Assembly: GCA_028714875.1 (NCBI GenBank) | Contig: JAQTLN010000011.1 | Location: forward strand, 62,001 to 126,000 | Length of the DNA stretch: 64,000 nucleotides | Reading direction: 5' to 3' | Source: Gallionellaceae bacterium | GTDB taxonomy: Bacteria > Pseudomonadota > Gammaproteobacteria > Burkholderiales > Thiobacillaceae | In this document: positions 17,466-26,832 of the stretch, in pieces | Layout: the number at the start of each line of letters is the position of its first letter | How positions within the stretch are numbered: the first letter of the stretch is position 1 | Notes under the pieces: generated by a model | Databases searched by the model: none | Seen by the model: only the letters and a program-made list of their open reading frames with translations | What the model was told of the DNA's origin: nothing | Program-made: the position numbers and the translations under genes

Positions 17466-18211
17466 GGATGCAGGAATTCCAGCATCTTGGCGGGATACTT
17501 AGAGAGCAGTTTCAGAAAGTTGGTGGGAATACCGTGTTCTCGACAAGCCCGCAGAACCTCCTTGTTAAGTAACAAGGTGTTGCGCCAGCCTCCTGTACTG
17601 ATGCCGCCGGTGCGCATTCTGACCAGCACCTCGGGCAAATAGTTGTAACGAAGGCCGGGCTTGGAGAATACCCGCGCGATCCACTCATAGTCTCCAGCGA
17701 TCCGGTATTCCCGGCTGAACATTCCGAATTGGTCGAACAATCTTCGACGCACAAACAGGGTCGGATGCGCGGGCATCCAGCCCCAACCTATGCGGTCTGG
17801 ACGAAATCGCGCTGAAGAATATCGCCGTACCACTCGCTGGGTATTTTTTGGGGATACGAAGGTAGCATCGGCATATAGCGCATCCAAACCCTCCTCTGCA
17901 AATGCAGCCGCGACCCGAGCCAGCACAGTGTCATTGGCATAAACGTCATCCGCGTTGAGGAAACCAACCACATCACCTGAGGCCAACGCAATACCCTTGT
18001 TCATCGCATCATATACACCGAGATCAGGCTCTGACACGACATGCGCCAGATAGGGGGCGTATCGATTTACAATGCTCATGGATCCATCCTGAGATGCCCC
18101 ATCGATCACGATGTGCTCTCGCTTGGCATGTGTCTGGGCGTGAACCGAGATCAGGGCATCCTCGATTGTCTTCTCTGCGTTGTACGTCGCGGTGATGATG
18201 GATATCTTCAT
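17462..18211 (-). CDS. Family 2 glycosyltransferase
   Basis: A 249-residue GT-A enzyme. It begins MKISIITATYNAEKTIEDAL and contains DGASQDGS and a DxD-like FLNADDVY (metal/nucleotide-sugar binding), with GVYDAMNKGIALASGD between them. It transfers a sugar from a nucleotide donor to a lipid-linked glycan on the cytoplasmic side; donor and acceptor are unknown. It is the first gene of the leftward wbpV-wbpL-wbpM run. Confidence 0.87.
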   Translation of the reverse strand: MKISIITATYNAEKTIEDALISVHAQTHAKREHIVIDGASQDGSMSIVNRYAPYLAHVVSEPDLGVYDAMNKGIALASGDVVGFLNADDVYANDTVLARVAAAFAEEGLDALYADATFVSPKNTQRVVRRYSSARFRPDRIGWGWMPAHPTLFVRRRLFDQFGMFSREYRIAGDYEWIARVFSKPGLRYNYLPEVLVRMRTGGISTGGWRNTLLLNKEVLRACREHGIPTNFLKLLSKYPAKMLEFLHP

Positions 18212-18338
18212 TAGTGAACCCTGGGGACAGGCCGGCTAGCTGTGGCTATTGTCGCATAGCACCCAAGACGATCACCCAACCCGCAAGCGCACTTGATCCG
18301 GTGTGCGTCGTTACCGCCCGTGATGGAAGACATGTCCC

Positions 18339-19436
18339 GTGAAAGTTGTGTTCGATCCACAGATTTTTTCGCTGCAGGAATATGGGGGCATTTCCCGTTA
18401 TTTTGCGGAACTTGCGTCGCACCTGCATGCCCTGGAAGGAACTCAAGTTGAGGTATGCAGCCCGTGGTACGCAAGCCGCTACTTGTCGGGCGTTCCTCAG
18501 GCCATCTTGAACGTGAGGGCAAGCATTCCCGCTCGTCGATACATTCGATATACCCGCCATCTGTTTACGGCGGCAAACATGGCACTGTTCAGGAAGCGGT
18601 TGACTACCCAAGCATTCGATATTGCCCACCACACCTATTACTGGCCGCTGCCTGACAGCCTCTCTGTGCACGCCAGAGTGACAACCATCCACGACATGAT
18701 CGATGAAACCATCGTCCCCAACCCCAGGAAATCCAGTCTGAAACGGCGATCCGTCCAGCAAGCGGATCACGTAATATGCGTCTCTGAGCACACTCGCAAA
18801 GCCCTACTTGAGTGCTATGACATTGCACCGGAAAAGGTCTCCGTTGTACACCTTGGGAAGCCTGCCCCCCCCCCTCTCCCTCCTGCCACACCGGATGAAC
18901 GCATAACACCCTATATTCTCTATATCGGAGAACGTGGGGGGTACAAGAATTTTGGCTGTCTCGCCCAAGCCTTTGCATCATCGGTGCGGCTCAGCCGGGA
19001 TTTTCAGTTGGTATGTTTCGGAGGCAAGCCGTTCTCGTCCGACGAAATTAAGTCATTTGCAGCGCTAGGTCTGGCATCGAACCAAGTACAACATTGCTCT
19101 GGGGACGATGACATGCTAATTGCGCTATATCGAGATGCGAGTCTGTTCGTATATCCATCACTTTATGAGGGCTTTGGCCTACCACCTTTGGAAGCCATGT
19201 CTATGGGAACCGCCGTTGCGTGCAGCGACGCCACATCCATTCCGGAAGTCGTCGGAAAAGCTGGTGAGTACTTCGACCCAACACGTATGGACTCCATCAT
19301 GCACGCAATGGAATCAGTACTTTATGCAGCAACGCGGCGGCAAGAACTCATCGCATTAGGACATGAACGATCTGCGCATTTCAGTTGGGACAGGTGCGCG
19401 CGAGAAACGCTCGACATATACAGGACGCTGACTTGA
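18339..19436 (+). CDS. Family 4 glycosyltransferase
   Basis: A 365-residue GT-B enzyme, starting with GTG. The N-terminus MKVVFDPQIFSLQEYGGISRYFAEL is the acceptor-binding domain. The C-terminal donor domain holds YILYIGERGGYKNFG, FVYPSLYEGFGLPPLEAMSMG (EX7E-type motif) and SIPEVVGKAGEYFDP. It starts the rightward arm of the cluster, 127 bases from the divergent GT2 gene. A C10 tract (18865-18874) lies in the linker between the two domains (PAPPPLPP). Confidence 0.88.
   Translation: MKVVFDPQIFSLQEYGGISRYFAELASHLHALEGTQVEVCSPWYASRYLSGVPQAILNVRASIPARRYIRYTRHLFTAANMALFRKRLTTQAFDIAHHTYYWPLPDSLSVHARVTTIHDMIDETIVPNPRKSSLKRRSVQQADHVICVSEHTRKALLECYDIAPEKVSVVHLGKPAPPPLPPATPDERITPYILYIGERGGYKNFGCLAQAFASSVRLSRDFQLVCFGGKPFSSDEIKSFAALGLASNQVQHCSGDDDMLIALYRDASLFVYPSLYEGFGLPPLEAMSMGTAVACSDATSIPEVVGKAGEYFDPTRMDSIMHAMESVLYAATRRQELIALGHERSAHFSWDRCARETLDIYRTLT
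18865..18874 (+). repeat. C10 tract inside the family 4 glycosyltransferase gene
   Basis: Ten consecutive C bases encode part of APPPLPP between the two glycosyltransferase lobes. Slippage here would truncate the enzyme before its donor-binding domain. Confidence 0.75.
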
Positions 19437-19454
19437 ACAGCGCAGGACACAGTT

Positions 19455-20477
19455 ATGGACCAGACACCGGAAAAAACCCTGAAAACCACTGAACTAACCG
19501 CCATCGTCGGTAGAGAGAAATTCGACCGGCTGGCAGATGTCGTCGGCCGCGAGGCATGGGAACAATATCGCAGCAGCTACGAGGCAGCCGCCAATCTTGA
19601 GGTAGTCACGAACTATCCGTTGCAGATTGATTTCGAGCTCAATGCCTCATGCAACCTCAAATGCCCCATGTGCCCCATCTCGGCTGAATCGCCCAAGGGC
19701 AAAGGAAAAAAGACCTGGTTCCCATTCGATCTTTACAAGGAAATCATCACTGATGGCGTAAAACGCGGCTTGTGCGTCGTCAAGCTCAACTACGTCAACG
19801 AACCCCTGATCCGCAAAGATCTGCCCGAATTCGTCAAACTTGCACGTGACATCGGCGTGCTTGATGTTTATTTCAGCACCAATGGCCTGCTGCTCGACGA
19901 CACCGCTTCGAGGCTCCTCATCCAGGCCGGCTTGACGCGCATCCAAGTGTCCCTGGATGCGCACACCACCGAGATTTATGACCAAGTTCGACCGGGCGGC
20001 GATCTGGAAAAAACTCGTGAGAACGTAGAGCATATGATGGCGCTCAGGCATGAAATGGACAGCATTACACCCCTGGTCCGAGTCAACTTCGTGCGCACCG
20101 AGCTCAACGAGCATGAACTGGAACCATTCGTGGCCCATTGGCAAGATCGGGCGGACATGATCGGTATCCAGGAATATGTAAAACCCCCCAAGGCCTCCGG
20201 AAATTTGGTCAGCCACACCACGGAATATAAGCGGCTGCGAGGCTTCCGCTGCTCCTTTCCATTCAAGCAACTGGTGGTCACAAATGAACGCAAGATTCTC
20301 CCCTGTTGCACTTTCTGGGGAGAACATCTCGTTCTGGGGCACTGCGAGGATGCAGATTCCATCATCACCGCTTGGAACAGCGAGAAAATGAAAGAATTGC
20401 GCCACATTCATTCCCAAGGCGAATACTGGCGGATTGAGCCTTGCCGTCAGTGCGTCGAGGGTGGTGTACTCGCCTGA
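19455..20477 (+). CDS. Radical SAM/SPASM-type protein of the glycan cluster
   Basis: A 340-residue protein. ELNASCNLKCPMCPIS gives the CxxxCxxC cluster ligands at residues 66, 70 and 73. The C-terminus has a cysteine-rich SPASM-like region (PCCTFWGE, HCED, EPCRQCVEGG) that should bind an auxiliary 4Fe-4S cluster. Related proteins modify peptides or act in sugar pathways; the substrate here is unknown. It is followed four bases later by the ABC exporter, so the two are translationally linked. Confidence 0.82.
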   Translation: MDQTPEKTLKTTELTAIVGREKFDRLADVVGREAWEQYRSSYEAAANLEVVTNYPLQIDFELNASCNLKCPMCPISAESPKGKGKKTWFPFDLYKEIITDGVKRGLCVVKLNYVNEPLIRKDLPEFVKLARDIGVLDVYFSTNGLLLDDTASRLLIQAGLTRIQVSLDAHTTEIYDQVRPGGDLEKTRENVEHMMALRHEMDSITPLVRVNFVRTELNEHELEPFVAHWQDRADMIGIQEYVKPPKASGNLVSHTTEYKRLRGFRCSFPFKQLVVTNERKILPCCTFWGEHLVLGHCEDADSIITAWNSEKMKELRHIHSQGEYWRIEPCRQCVEGGVLA

Positions 20478-20480
20478 TCT

Positions 20481-22220
20481 GTGACGACTTTCCGCCCGAA
20501 AATTCTGCGCCAGCTCGGAGACTTGCTCTCGCCAAGGGACAAGCTGATCCTGGCTGTACTGCTTCTGATGTCTGTGATCTTCGCCGGCGTAGAGACCGCC
20601 AGCATTTCACTGGTCATGCCGTTCATCACTCTGGCCACGGATCCCACCTCGGCACTCGAACAAGCGAATTATGCGAAGGTCTACCACCTGCTCGGCTTCG
20701 AATCCACACACCGATTCGTCATCGCCGTCGGATGCGTTCTGATTGTGTTCTACCTGTTACGAGCGGCCTACACCCTTACTTACACCTATGCCCTGAACCG
20801 GTTCACATGGGACCGCTACCACGACTTGGCGACCCGCCTTGTTTCCACCTATCTCGCTCTACCCTACCGGGAATTCACTCAACAAAACTCCTCCCAACTC
20901 GAAAAGAGCATCATCACCGAGGCGGCCTACCTGGCCCAGTTGATCGTATCCACCCTGCGCTTCATAGCCGAGGCGGCGGTCGCAGTGCTGCTCTACACCG
21001 TGCTGCTATTCGTCAATCTCCAGGTCACCCTGGTCATCACCATCCTGCTGGCTGTGAAGATCGGCGCCCTGACTTATCTCATCAAACGCATCACGACGCG
21101 GCAGGGGGTGTTGCGAGAACAGCATCAGTCCCGCTTCTACCACCTGCTCAACGATGCCTTCGGCAATTTCAAGCTGGTAAAACTCCTGTCCAGCGAGAAA
21201 CAGATAGTGCAGCAGGTATCCCAGGCCGCCTCCGGTTACTGCCGTTCCAACATCGTCAACACCACTGTCAGCCAACTCCCCCCCACCGTATTGGAAACGG
21301 TTGGACTATCCCTGCTGGTTGGCATCGTGCTCTACACCCTACTCACCAGCACGGATGGCCACCAGATCATCCCCATCATCTCCATGTATGCCCTGGCCCT
21401 ATACCGGATGATGCCGGCCGCGCACCGCATGTTGTATTACTACAACAATATTCTGTATTACCGGCGTTCGCTGGAGATAGTGCATAAGGAATTGACCCGG
21501 CCGATCCCCGCCGATGGGGACGATCCAGTCCAGTTCACCCGACAAGTGGCATTGGAAAACGTCGGATTCAACTATCCCGGGCGTGGGAGCGTGTTCGACA
21601 GCGTAAGTTTGACCATACGCAGGAATGAAAAAATCGCCATCATTGGCCCCTCCGGAAGTGGCAAATCCACCCTGCTCGATCTGCTTATCGGCATCCACGC
21701 CCCGGACCAGGGTCGGGTGCTGGTCGATGATATCGCGCTCACTCCCAGCAATGTGCGGGCTTGGCGGCGCGCCATCGGTTATATCCCACAGAACATTTAT
21801 TTATTCGACGGCAGCGTGGCCGAGAACGTGGCTTTCGGAAAAAACTACGATGAGGAGCGCATCGCCCTGGCCCTGACGCAGGCGAGAATTTACGACTTTC
21901 TCCAACTCCATGAAGGCATCCACACCCAGGTGGGTGAAGGCGGCGTAAAACTCTCCGGAGGGCAAAAACAGCGCATCGGCATCGCCCGGGCCTTGTATGG
22001 CGATCCCGAGATCCTGGTGCTGGACGAGGCCACTTCGGCCTTGGACCCCGCAACAGAGGCACAAATCATGTCGGAAATGCATGATCTGGTACGGGACAGG
22101 ACCTTGATCGTCGTTGCCCACCGTGCCTTATCTACGCAATATTTCGACCATATCTACCGGGTTGAAGCTGGGCAACTCCACACCACCACGGAACAATCTC
22201 CCGCCGCTCATCCCTGCTAA
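20481..22220 (+). CDS. Single-chain ABC exporter (MsbA/PglK-like flippase candidate)
   Basis: A 579-residue half-transporter with a GTG start. Six membrane segments occupy about residues 20-320, then a nucleotide-binding domain with Walker A GPSGSGKSTLLD, signature LSGGQKQRIGIARAL, Walker B ILVLDEATSALD and the switch histidine in IVVAHRALS. This architecture is used by lipid A flippases and by PglK, which flips lipid-linked oligosaccharides. In this cluster no Wzx flippase is seen, so it may supply that step. It lies between two radical SAM genes. Confidence 0.85.
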   Translation: MTTFRPKILRQLGDLLSPRDKLILAVLLLMSVIFAGVETASISLVMPFITLATDPTSALEQANYAKVYHLLGFESTHRFVIAVGCVLIVFYLLRAAYTLTYTYALNRFTWDRYHDLATRLVSTYLALPYREFTQQNSSQLEKSIITEAAYLAQLIVSTLRFIAEAAVAVLLYTVLLFVNLQVTLVITILLAVKIGALTYLIKRITTRQGVLREQHQSRFYHLLNDAFGNFKLVKLLSSEKQIVQQVSQAASGYCRSNIVNTTVSQLPPTVLETVGLSLLVGIVLYTLLTSTDGHQIIPIISMYALALYRMMPAAHRMLYYYNNILYYRRSLEIVHKELTRPIPADGDDPVQFTRQVALENVGFNYPGRGSVFDSVSLTIRRNEKIAIIGPSGSGKSTLLDLLIGIHAPDQGRVLVDDIALTPSNVRAWRRAIGYIPQNIYLFDGSVAENVAFGKNYDEERIALALTQARIYDFLQLHEGIHTQVGEGGVKLSGGQKQRIGIARALYGDPEILVLDEATSALDPATEAQIMSEMHDLVRDRTLIVVAHRALSTQYFDHIYRVEAGQLHTTTEQSPAAHPC

Positions 22221-22261
22221 GCCCTACCATTCTTCCGACACCGCCAAGCACACGACAATTC

Positions 22262-24304
22262 ATGACAGACATGCAAATCTGGCTCTGCGACCTTACCTAT
22301 ACGCAGCAGACCGTAGCCGCAGACACCATGCCCATGGCCATCGGCTGCATCGCAGAATACACGGAGAAACGTCTTGGTCTGACCACTCCCATTGTTTTGT
22401 TCAAATATCCAGAGGATCTCATTGAGGCGCTGGAAACCGGACCCCTGCCCCAGATATTGGGCTTCAGCAACTACTGCTGGAACCTGGGTCTGAGCAGCGA
22501 TATAGCTCGGGCGGTCAAAGATGTCGCGCCGCACACTGTCATCGTATTCGGCGGCCCTAACTACCCGCTTCCAGACGAAGAACGGGTAACTTTCCTGCTT
22601 GAACATCCGGAAATCGATTTCTACCTTGCCGGGGAAGGAGAGGCCGCTTTCGCTGATCTGGTAGAAGCACTCAGAATTAATCGCTTCGACACAAAGACAG
22701 TCAAGCAATCGGCGCTACCTTCCATACACTGCCTCGATGCTGACGGGGGGGGCAGCTTCCCGCCGAAGAGGGACCGACTGGTTGAGCTGGATGAAATCCC
22801 GTCTCCCTACACCAGTGGCCGCCTGGACAAGTTCTTCGACGGTAAATTAATGCCACTACTCCAAACCAACCGGGGCTGCCCCTTCAGCTGCACCTTCTGC
22901 GTGGAGGGGGACACCTATTACTCCAAGATCCGAAAATATTCCGCGGAGCGAATCCGTGCCGATGTTGATTACATCGGTAGTCACATGCACGCCATCCGCA
23001 GCGACCGTTCCCGTAATGACCTGTTCATCGCCGACTCCAATTTCGGCATGTATGCAGGCGACATAGACACCTGCCAGGCCTTGCGAAAAACGCGGGAAGA
23101 TTATCAATGGCCGGAATACATCAACGTCGCTACCGGCAAGAACAGCAAGGAGCGCGTCATCGAGGCGGCAGAACTCCTCGACGGCGCCTTGCGGTTGTCG
23201 GGCTCGGTACAAAGTCTGGATGCCAATGTACTGACTAACATTCGCCGCAAGAACATTTCCGTCGAGCAACTGGTCGAGCTTGGACTCCATTCCAACAGGA
23301 TCGGCGTCAACTCCTACAGCGAGATCATTCTTGGCCTGCCTGGCGACAGCAAGGTCGCGCACTACGACACCATCCGCCAGGTGATCGACGCCGGATTCAA
23401 CATCGTTCTGCCCTGGCAGTTGATGCTGATCAACGGCTCGGAACTCGCCACGCGCACTCACAAGCAGCTGTACCAGATGGATGTCCGCTATCGAATTCTG
23501 CCCCGCTGCTTCGGCAGTTACCCGCTTTTCGGCAAGACCATCAACAGCGCCGAGATCGAGGAGGTCTGCGTGGCCAATGCCACCCTGCCTTTCGAGGACT
23601 ACCTGGAATGCCGGCGCCTGAATCTGTTCGTCGCCATTTTCTACAACGACAGCATTTTCTCGGGCCTGCTTAAACTGTTCCGCCTGCTCGACATCTCCAT
23701 CTTCGACTGGATACTCCGGGTCATGGAACACAGCCGCCAAACGAGTCTCGAGGGCGTGGTGACCGAGTTCCTCCAGGCGACTCGGGACGAGTTATGGTCC
23801 TCGCGCGCCGAACTGGAAGCTTTCTGCCGTGACACCGAGACCATCCAGCGCTATGTCCGGGGGGAACTAGGCCGTAACAACCTGTACTACTTCCGCACCC
23901 TAGCGATCACCCAGCACATCGACACATTGAAAAGCATGGCATTGAACACGGCCCTGGCCATGCTTCAGGAGGCCGACCAGGATGACGCCGAACTTCGGCG
24001 CTTCGTAGGGGAGTTGCTGGAATACCATGCGCTGCGCATCCGGGACGTATTCACTGAGCCGGATCGCGCCCTAACCGGCACATTCAATTTCGACTTGCTC
24101 CGCTTCGACAAGGACAACACTGTCACGTCCTATGCCAGTGTGCGCGCCGACCACCCACGAACCTACCACTTCACATTGAACGAACAACAGCGTGATCTGA
24201 TCAGACGCAACCTGATCGTACACGGTAGCAATTCGGTGGGTATTGCCCGCATCCTCTCACGGGTATTCGTGAAGAAGTTGTACCGCCAAGTCGAAGAAGT
24301 CTGA
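22262..24304 (+). CDS. Cobalamin-type radical SAM protein
   Basis: A 680-residue protein of B12-binding radical SAM architecture. The N-terminus (about 1-140) resembles a B12-binding Rossmann domain (PQILGFSNYCWNLGLSSD, HTVIVFGGPNYP, FYLAGEGEAAFADLV), but the usual DxHxxG lower-ligand motif is not visible. The radical SAM core follows with TNRGCPFSCTFCVEGD (cysteines 206, 210, 213). The long C-terminal part (about 430-680) is helical and unassigned. Such enzymes methylate or rearrange unactivated carbons. The product is unknown, and one at this position in a glycan locus is uncommon. A G8 tract (22745-22752) encodes Gly162-164. Confidence 0.8.
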   Translation: MTDMQIWLCDLTYTQQTVAADTMPMAIGCIAEYTEKRLGLTTPIVLFKYPEDLIEALETGPLPQILGFSNYCWNLGLSSDIARAVKDVAPHTVIVFGGPNYPLPDEERVTFLLEHPEIDFYLAGEGEAAFADLVEALRINRFDTKTVKQSALPSIHCLDADGGGSFPPKRDRLVELDEIPSPYTSGRLDKFFDGKLMPLLQTNRGCPFSCTFCVEGDTYYSKIRKYSAERIRADVDYIGSHMHAIRSDRSRNDLFIADSNFGMYAGDIDTCQALRKTREDYQWPEYINVATGKNSKERVIEAAELLDGALRLSGSVQSLDANVLTNIRRKNISVEQLVELGLHSNRIGVNSYSEIILGLPGDSKVAHYDTIRQVIDAGFNIVLPWQLMLINGSELATRTHKQLYQMDVRYRILPRCFGSYPLFGKTINSAEIEEVCVANATLPFEDYLECRRLNLFVAIFYNDSIFSGLLKLFRLLDISIFDWILRVMEHSRQTSLEGVVTEFLQATRDELWSSRAELEAFCRDTETIQRYVRGELGRNNLYYFRTLAITQHIDTLKSMALNTALAMLQEADQDDAELRRFVGELLEYHALRIRDVFTEPDRALTGTFNFDLLRFDKDNTVTSYASVRADHPRTYHFTLNEQQRDLIRRNLIVHGSNSVGIARILSRVFVKKLYRQVEEV

Positions 24305-24487
24305 CGCAAAGGATATAAGACCCAACCCCATTACCTCCCAGGCAGAGCCTCTTCGGCAGTCACGGCTAATGAGTGGGGTACAGGCAACAGCCTACCAAAC
24401 TCTGGGAAGTCAGTCGGCGCGCGCCAACCGTATGGAATTCAAACAGATACGCAAGAAGAACGTAATAAATACAAATCATCACCGCAA

Positions 24488-25303
24488 CTACCGCACCTCC
24501 GCATCCGATGCGGGCATAGCGGTCATGATCAGCTGTTGGCGCAGCGCTTCAAAATCCCGCTGAGTCCGGGAGCGAAGCAATGCTCGTGCAAAGGGGAATG
24601 CCAGCACGCCCCAGCGCGAGGCCAGCACACGAAACAGGAAAGGAGAGACTGCCCTCCTGGTGAACAGGTGGAGGTCTCCGCCGTGCACATAGTGCATGCC
24701 CAGGCTTCTGGCCATTAGGTCCAAAGTGCGACGCTGATAAAAACTGATGTGTTGACCGCTTTCGAACGCGTAGTAATACCAGTCCGGTGACGGAGGTTCG
24801 CCCTCGAACAAGGTAGTGCTGAACAGCAGGCTGTCACACCCTGTTTCCTCGACGATGGCGGTGACAAATGCCATGGGTGAGGGCACATGTTCCAATACCT
24901 CCATAGCCGTGACCAGGGCGTATTCCTGTCCCGGTGCACGCTCGAACCCCTTGGCCAACAGGTTGGCGCAGTACTTATCCTGCCAGTGGAAATCGAAACC
25001 GATATCACGCATCAGGCGGGTGAACACACCATATCCGCCAGCGAAATCGAGATAGCGGGCACTGCGAGAAAAGAGAGCGGTAAGAATGCCAGTTACACGC
25101 AGGGCGTTGAGCACGTTTCGCCGCATCACCCCGGTGTCGATCTGGGCGATGGGATGCCTATATGCCTCATCCAACCAATCGGGTTGATCAGCAAACAACA
25201 GGCCACAGTTCTGACACAGGCTATAGCTTGCCGCCCGGCCGCCAAGCACCTTGGCGGTGAACACCGCTCGTGCTTCGTTACCGCAGAGCGGGCAAACACA
25301 CAT
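24488..25303 (-). CDS. Class I methyltransferase with N-terminal zinc ribbon
   Basis: A 271-residue SAM-dependent methyltransferase. The N-terminal CPLCGNEA ... CQNCGLLF is a four-cysteine zinc ribbon. The SAM motif I is degenerate (LDFAGGYGVFTRL), with AMEVLEHVPSP following. The layout matches sugar C- or O-methyltransferases of deoxysugar pathways. It is the only minus-strand gene in the rightward arm and has the same layout as the gene at 37488-38345. The 183 bases downstream, before the convergent radical SAM gene ends, hold nothing recognisable. Confidence 0.82.
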   Translation of the reverse strand: MCVCPLCGNEARAVFTAKVLGGRAASYSLCQNCGLLFADQPDWLDEAYRHPIAQIDTGVMRRNVLNALRVTGILTALFSRSARYLDFAGGYGVFTRLMRDIGFDFHWQDKYCANLLAKGFERAPGQEYALVTAMEVLEHVPSPMAFVTAIVEETGCDSLLFSTTLFEGEPPSPDWYYYAFESGQHISFYQRRTLDLMARSLGMHYVHGGDLHLFTRRAVSPFLFRVLASRWGVLAFPFARALLRSRTQRDFEALRQQLIMTAMPASDAEVR

Positions 25304-25410
25304 GCCATCCTCGACTCAAACAATTCATTACGTTGACCTCATCAGGTGGTAAAGGCGAAAATCAGCGTTTAATCGAATAATTCCAATTGGGTAGGATTGG
25401 CACTCTAGGC

Positions 25411-26832
25411 ATGAAAACCATCGCATTCCTCCCGCTGACCCGGACCAACTGGCCCATCATGGTCAGACTGGCCACCACAGTCAGGGACAGCGGGCAAGGC
25501 CATCCAGTCATCATTCTATCCAACCCGCTGATGAAGAGCCTGTCCCGCGACATGGGCAGCAACATCGAATCGGTAGAAATAGGTGAAATTTCCACCCCCA
25601 CCCCGCATGCCACTCATGATCTGCCGCCGGCAAGCGTCGTTGAAAGCTGCTTGCGTGCCGGACTGCAGGGCGTCAGACGCAGCCGAATGCTCACCCCACT
25701 CCTGTCTTGGCACAAGGGCCGGGCGATGCAAAGGCAGTTATGCATAGCGGAGAGTCTGCTGCGCAAACTCCAACCCACGGCCATCGTCGTATCCGGCGAT
25801 CGCAACACTGGCATTGAGCCCGCCATCCTGCGTGCCGCGCGCAAGCTCGAAATTCTGTCCATCATCCCACCCTCCGCCTTCTCCGCCACCCTGGAAGGTT
25901 TATTCATCGCGCGACGGCAAAATCCGGCCCATTTTGTGACGCATCGGGCAGACTTCAAGCGCCAATTTCCCAATCAATGGCGGCACGATCCTATGTCAGG
26001 AGAAGACATCTGCTTCTTCGGGGTGGCCACGACTCGTGCCTATGCCAGCCTCGGCATGCTTTCGGAAAACCCCTGGGTGCTGGGTGGCGGGCTCAGCGAC
26101 TGGATCCTGGTAGACAGTACGGATGTAAAGCAACGCTACATTGATTTGGGTGTTGATCCCGACAAGATTCTGGTCACGGGACACCCGGACCATGATGCCC
26201 TGTCACAAAACGAGCAGCGGAAGGCTGAAATACGCACTCTCCTTTATGACAAATACCAACTCGACCCGGCTAGGAAGCTGATCTTGCTCTGCTTGCCCAA
26301 CTGGGCCGAAGTCGGCCTGAAAAGCTGGGAATGGCATTGGCGTGAAAGCGAGATTTTGTGCCGCAACGCAGTTAAGCAGGATTGCAACGTCCTGCTCTCC
26401 CTGCATCCCAGCCAGGAACGAGCACGCTATATACATCTGGAAGATAGTTTCCGCCCTTTGCGTATTCTCGATGAGCGTCTCGCTATGGTCATGCCGGTGG
26501 CGGACATCTATCTCACCGGGCTAGCTTCCTCCACCATCCCCTGGGCGGTGTTGTCCTCTGTACCCACAGTGATTGCCGACCACTATCCAGAGAAGGATCG
26601 CATCCATGCTGGCCTGCCGGGTGTCCTTTATGTTCCCGAGGCTGATCAGTTGGCCAATACGCTCGCGCGCCTGGTCGGCGACGACACCTATTTCCAGGCA
26701 TTGAGACAGCGCCAACAGGAATCCGCAAATCGCTATGGCACCATCGATGGGCATGCCACCGAGCGAATCGTCCAGGCGCTGCTCAACTCAAGCTTCAGGA
26801 ATGGCGGAGAAAGGCTTGCCCATGCCGCGTAA
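25411..26832 (+). CDS. GT-B-like transferase of unknown specificity
   Basis: A 473-residue protein that I do not recognise at family level. It begins MKTIAFLPLTRTNWPIMVRLA. Residues about 130-160 read VVSGDRNTGIEPAILRAARK, and the C-terminal half has a Rossmann-like block (KILVTGHPDHDAL, LILLCLPNW, NVLLSLHPSQERARY) and a TGLASSTIPWAVLSSVPTV stretch. This recalls GT-B transferases of the polysialyl/CDP-glycerol type, where HP and SS motifs contact the nucleotide. A sugar or polyol phosphate transferase role is inferred. It overlaps neuC by 11 bases, which links it to the nonulosonic-acid genes. The start is ATG 25411; an upstream TTG is weaker. Confidence 0.6.
   Translation: MKTIAFLPLTRTNWPIMVRLATTVRDSGQGHPVIILSNPLMKSLSRDMGSNIESVEIGEISTPTPHATHDLPPASVVESCLRAGLQGVRRSRMLTPLLSWHKGRAMQRQLCIAESLLRKLQPTAIVVSGDRNTGIEPAILRAARKLEILSIIPPSAFSATLEGLFIARRQNPAHFVTHRADFKRQFPNQWRHDPMSGEDICFFGVATTRAYASLGMLSENPWVLGGGLSDWILVDSTDVKQRYIDLGVDPDKILVTGHPDHDALSQNEQRKAEIRTLLYDKYQLDPARKLILLCLPNWAEVGLKSWEWHWRESEILCRNAVKQDCNVLLSLHPSQERARYIHLEDSFRPLRILDERLAMVMPVADIYLTGLASSTIPWAVLSSVPTVIADHYPEKDRIHAGLPGVLYVPEADQLANTLARLVGDDTYFQALRQRQQESANRYGTIDGHATERIVQALLNSSFRNGGERLAHAA

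Noticed and set aside
22856-23740. Minus-strand 294-codon frame
   Set aside because: It is antisense to the B12-type radical SAM gene and lacks family motifs.
22262-24304. Calling the B12 radical SAM protein a specific hopanoid or bacteriochlorophyll enzyme
   Set aside because: No diagnostic motif for those families was visible, and the context is a glycan locus.
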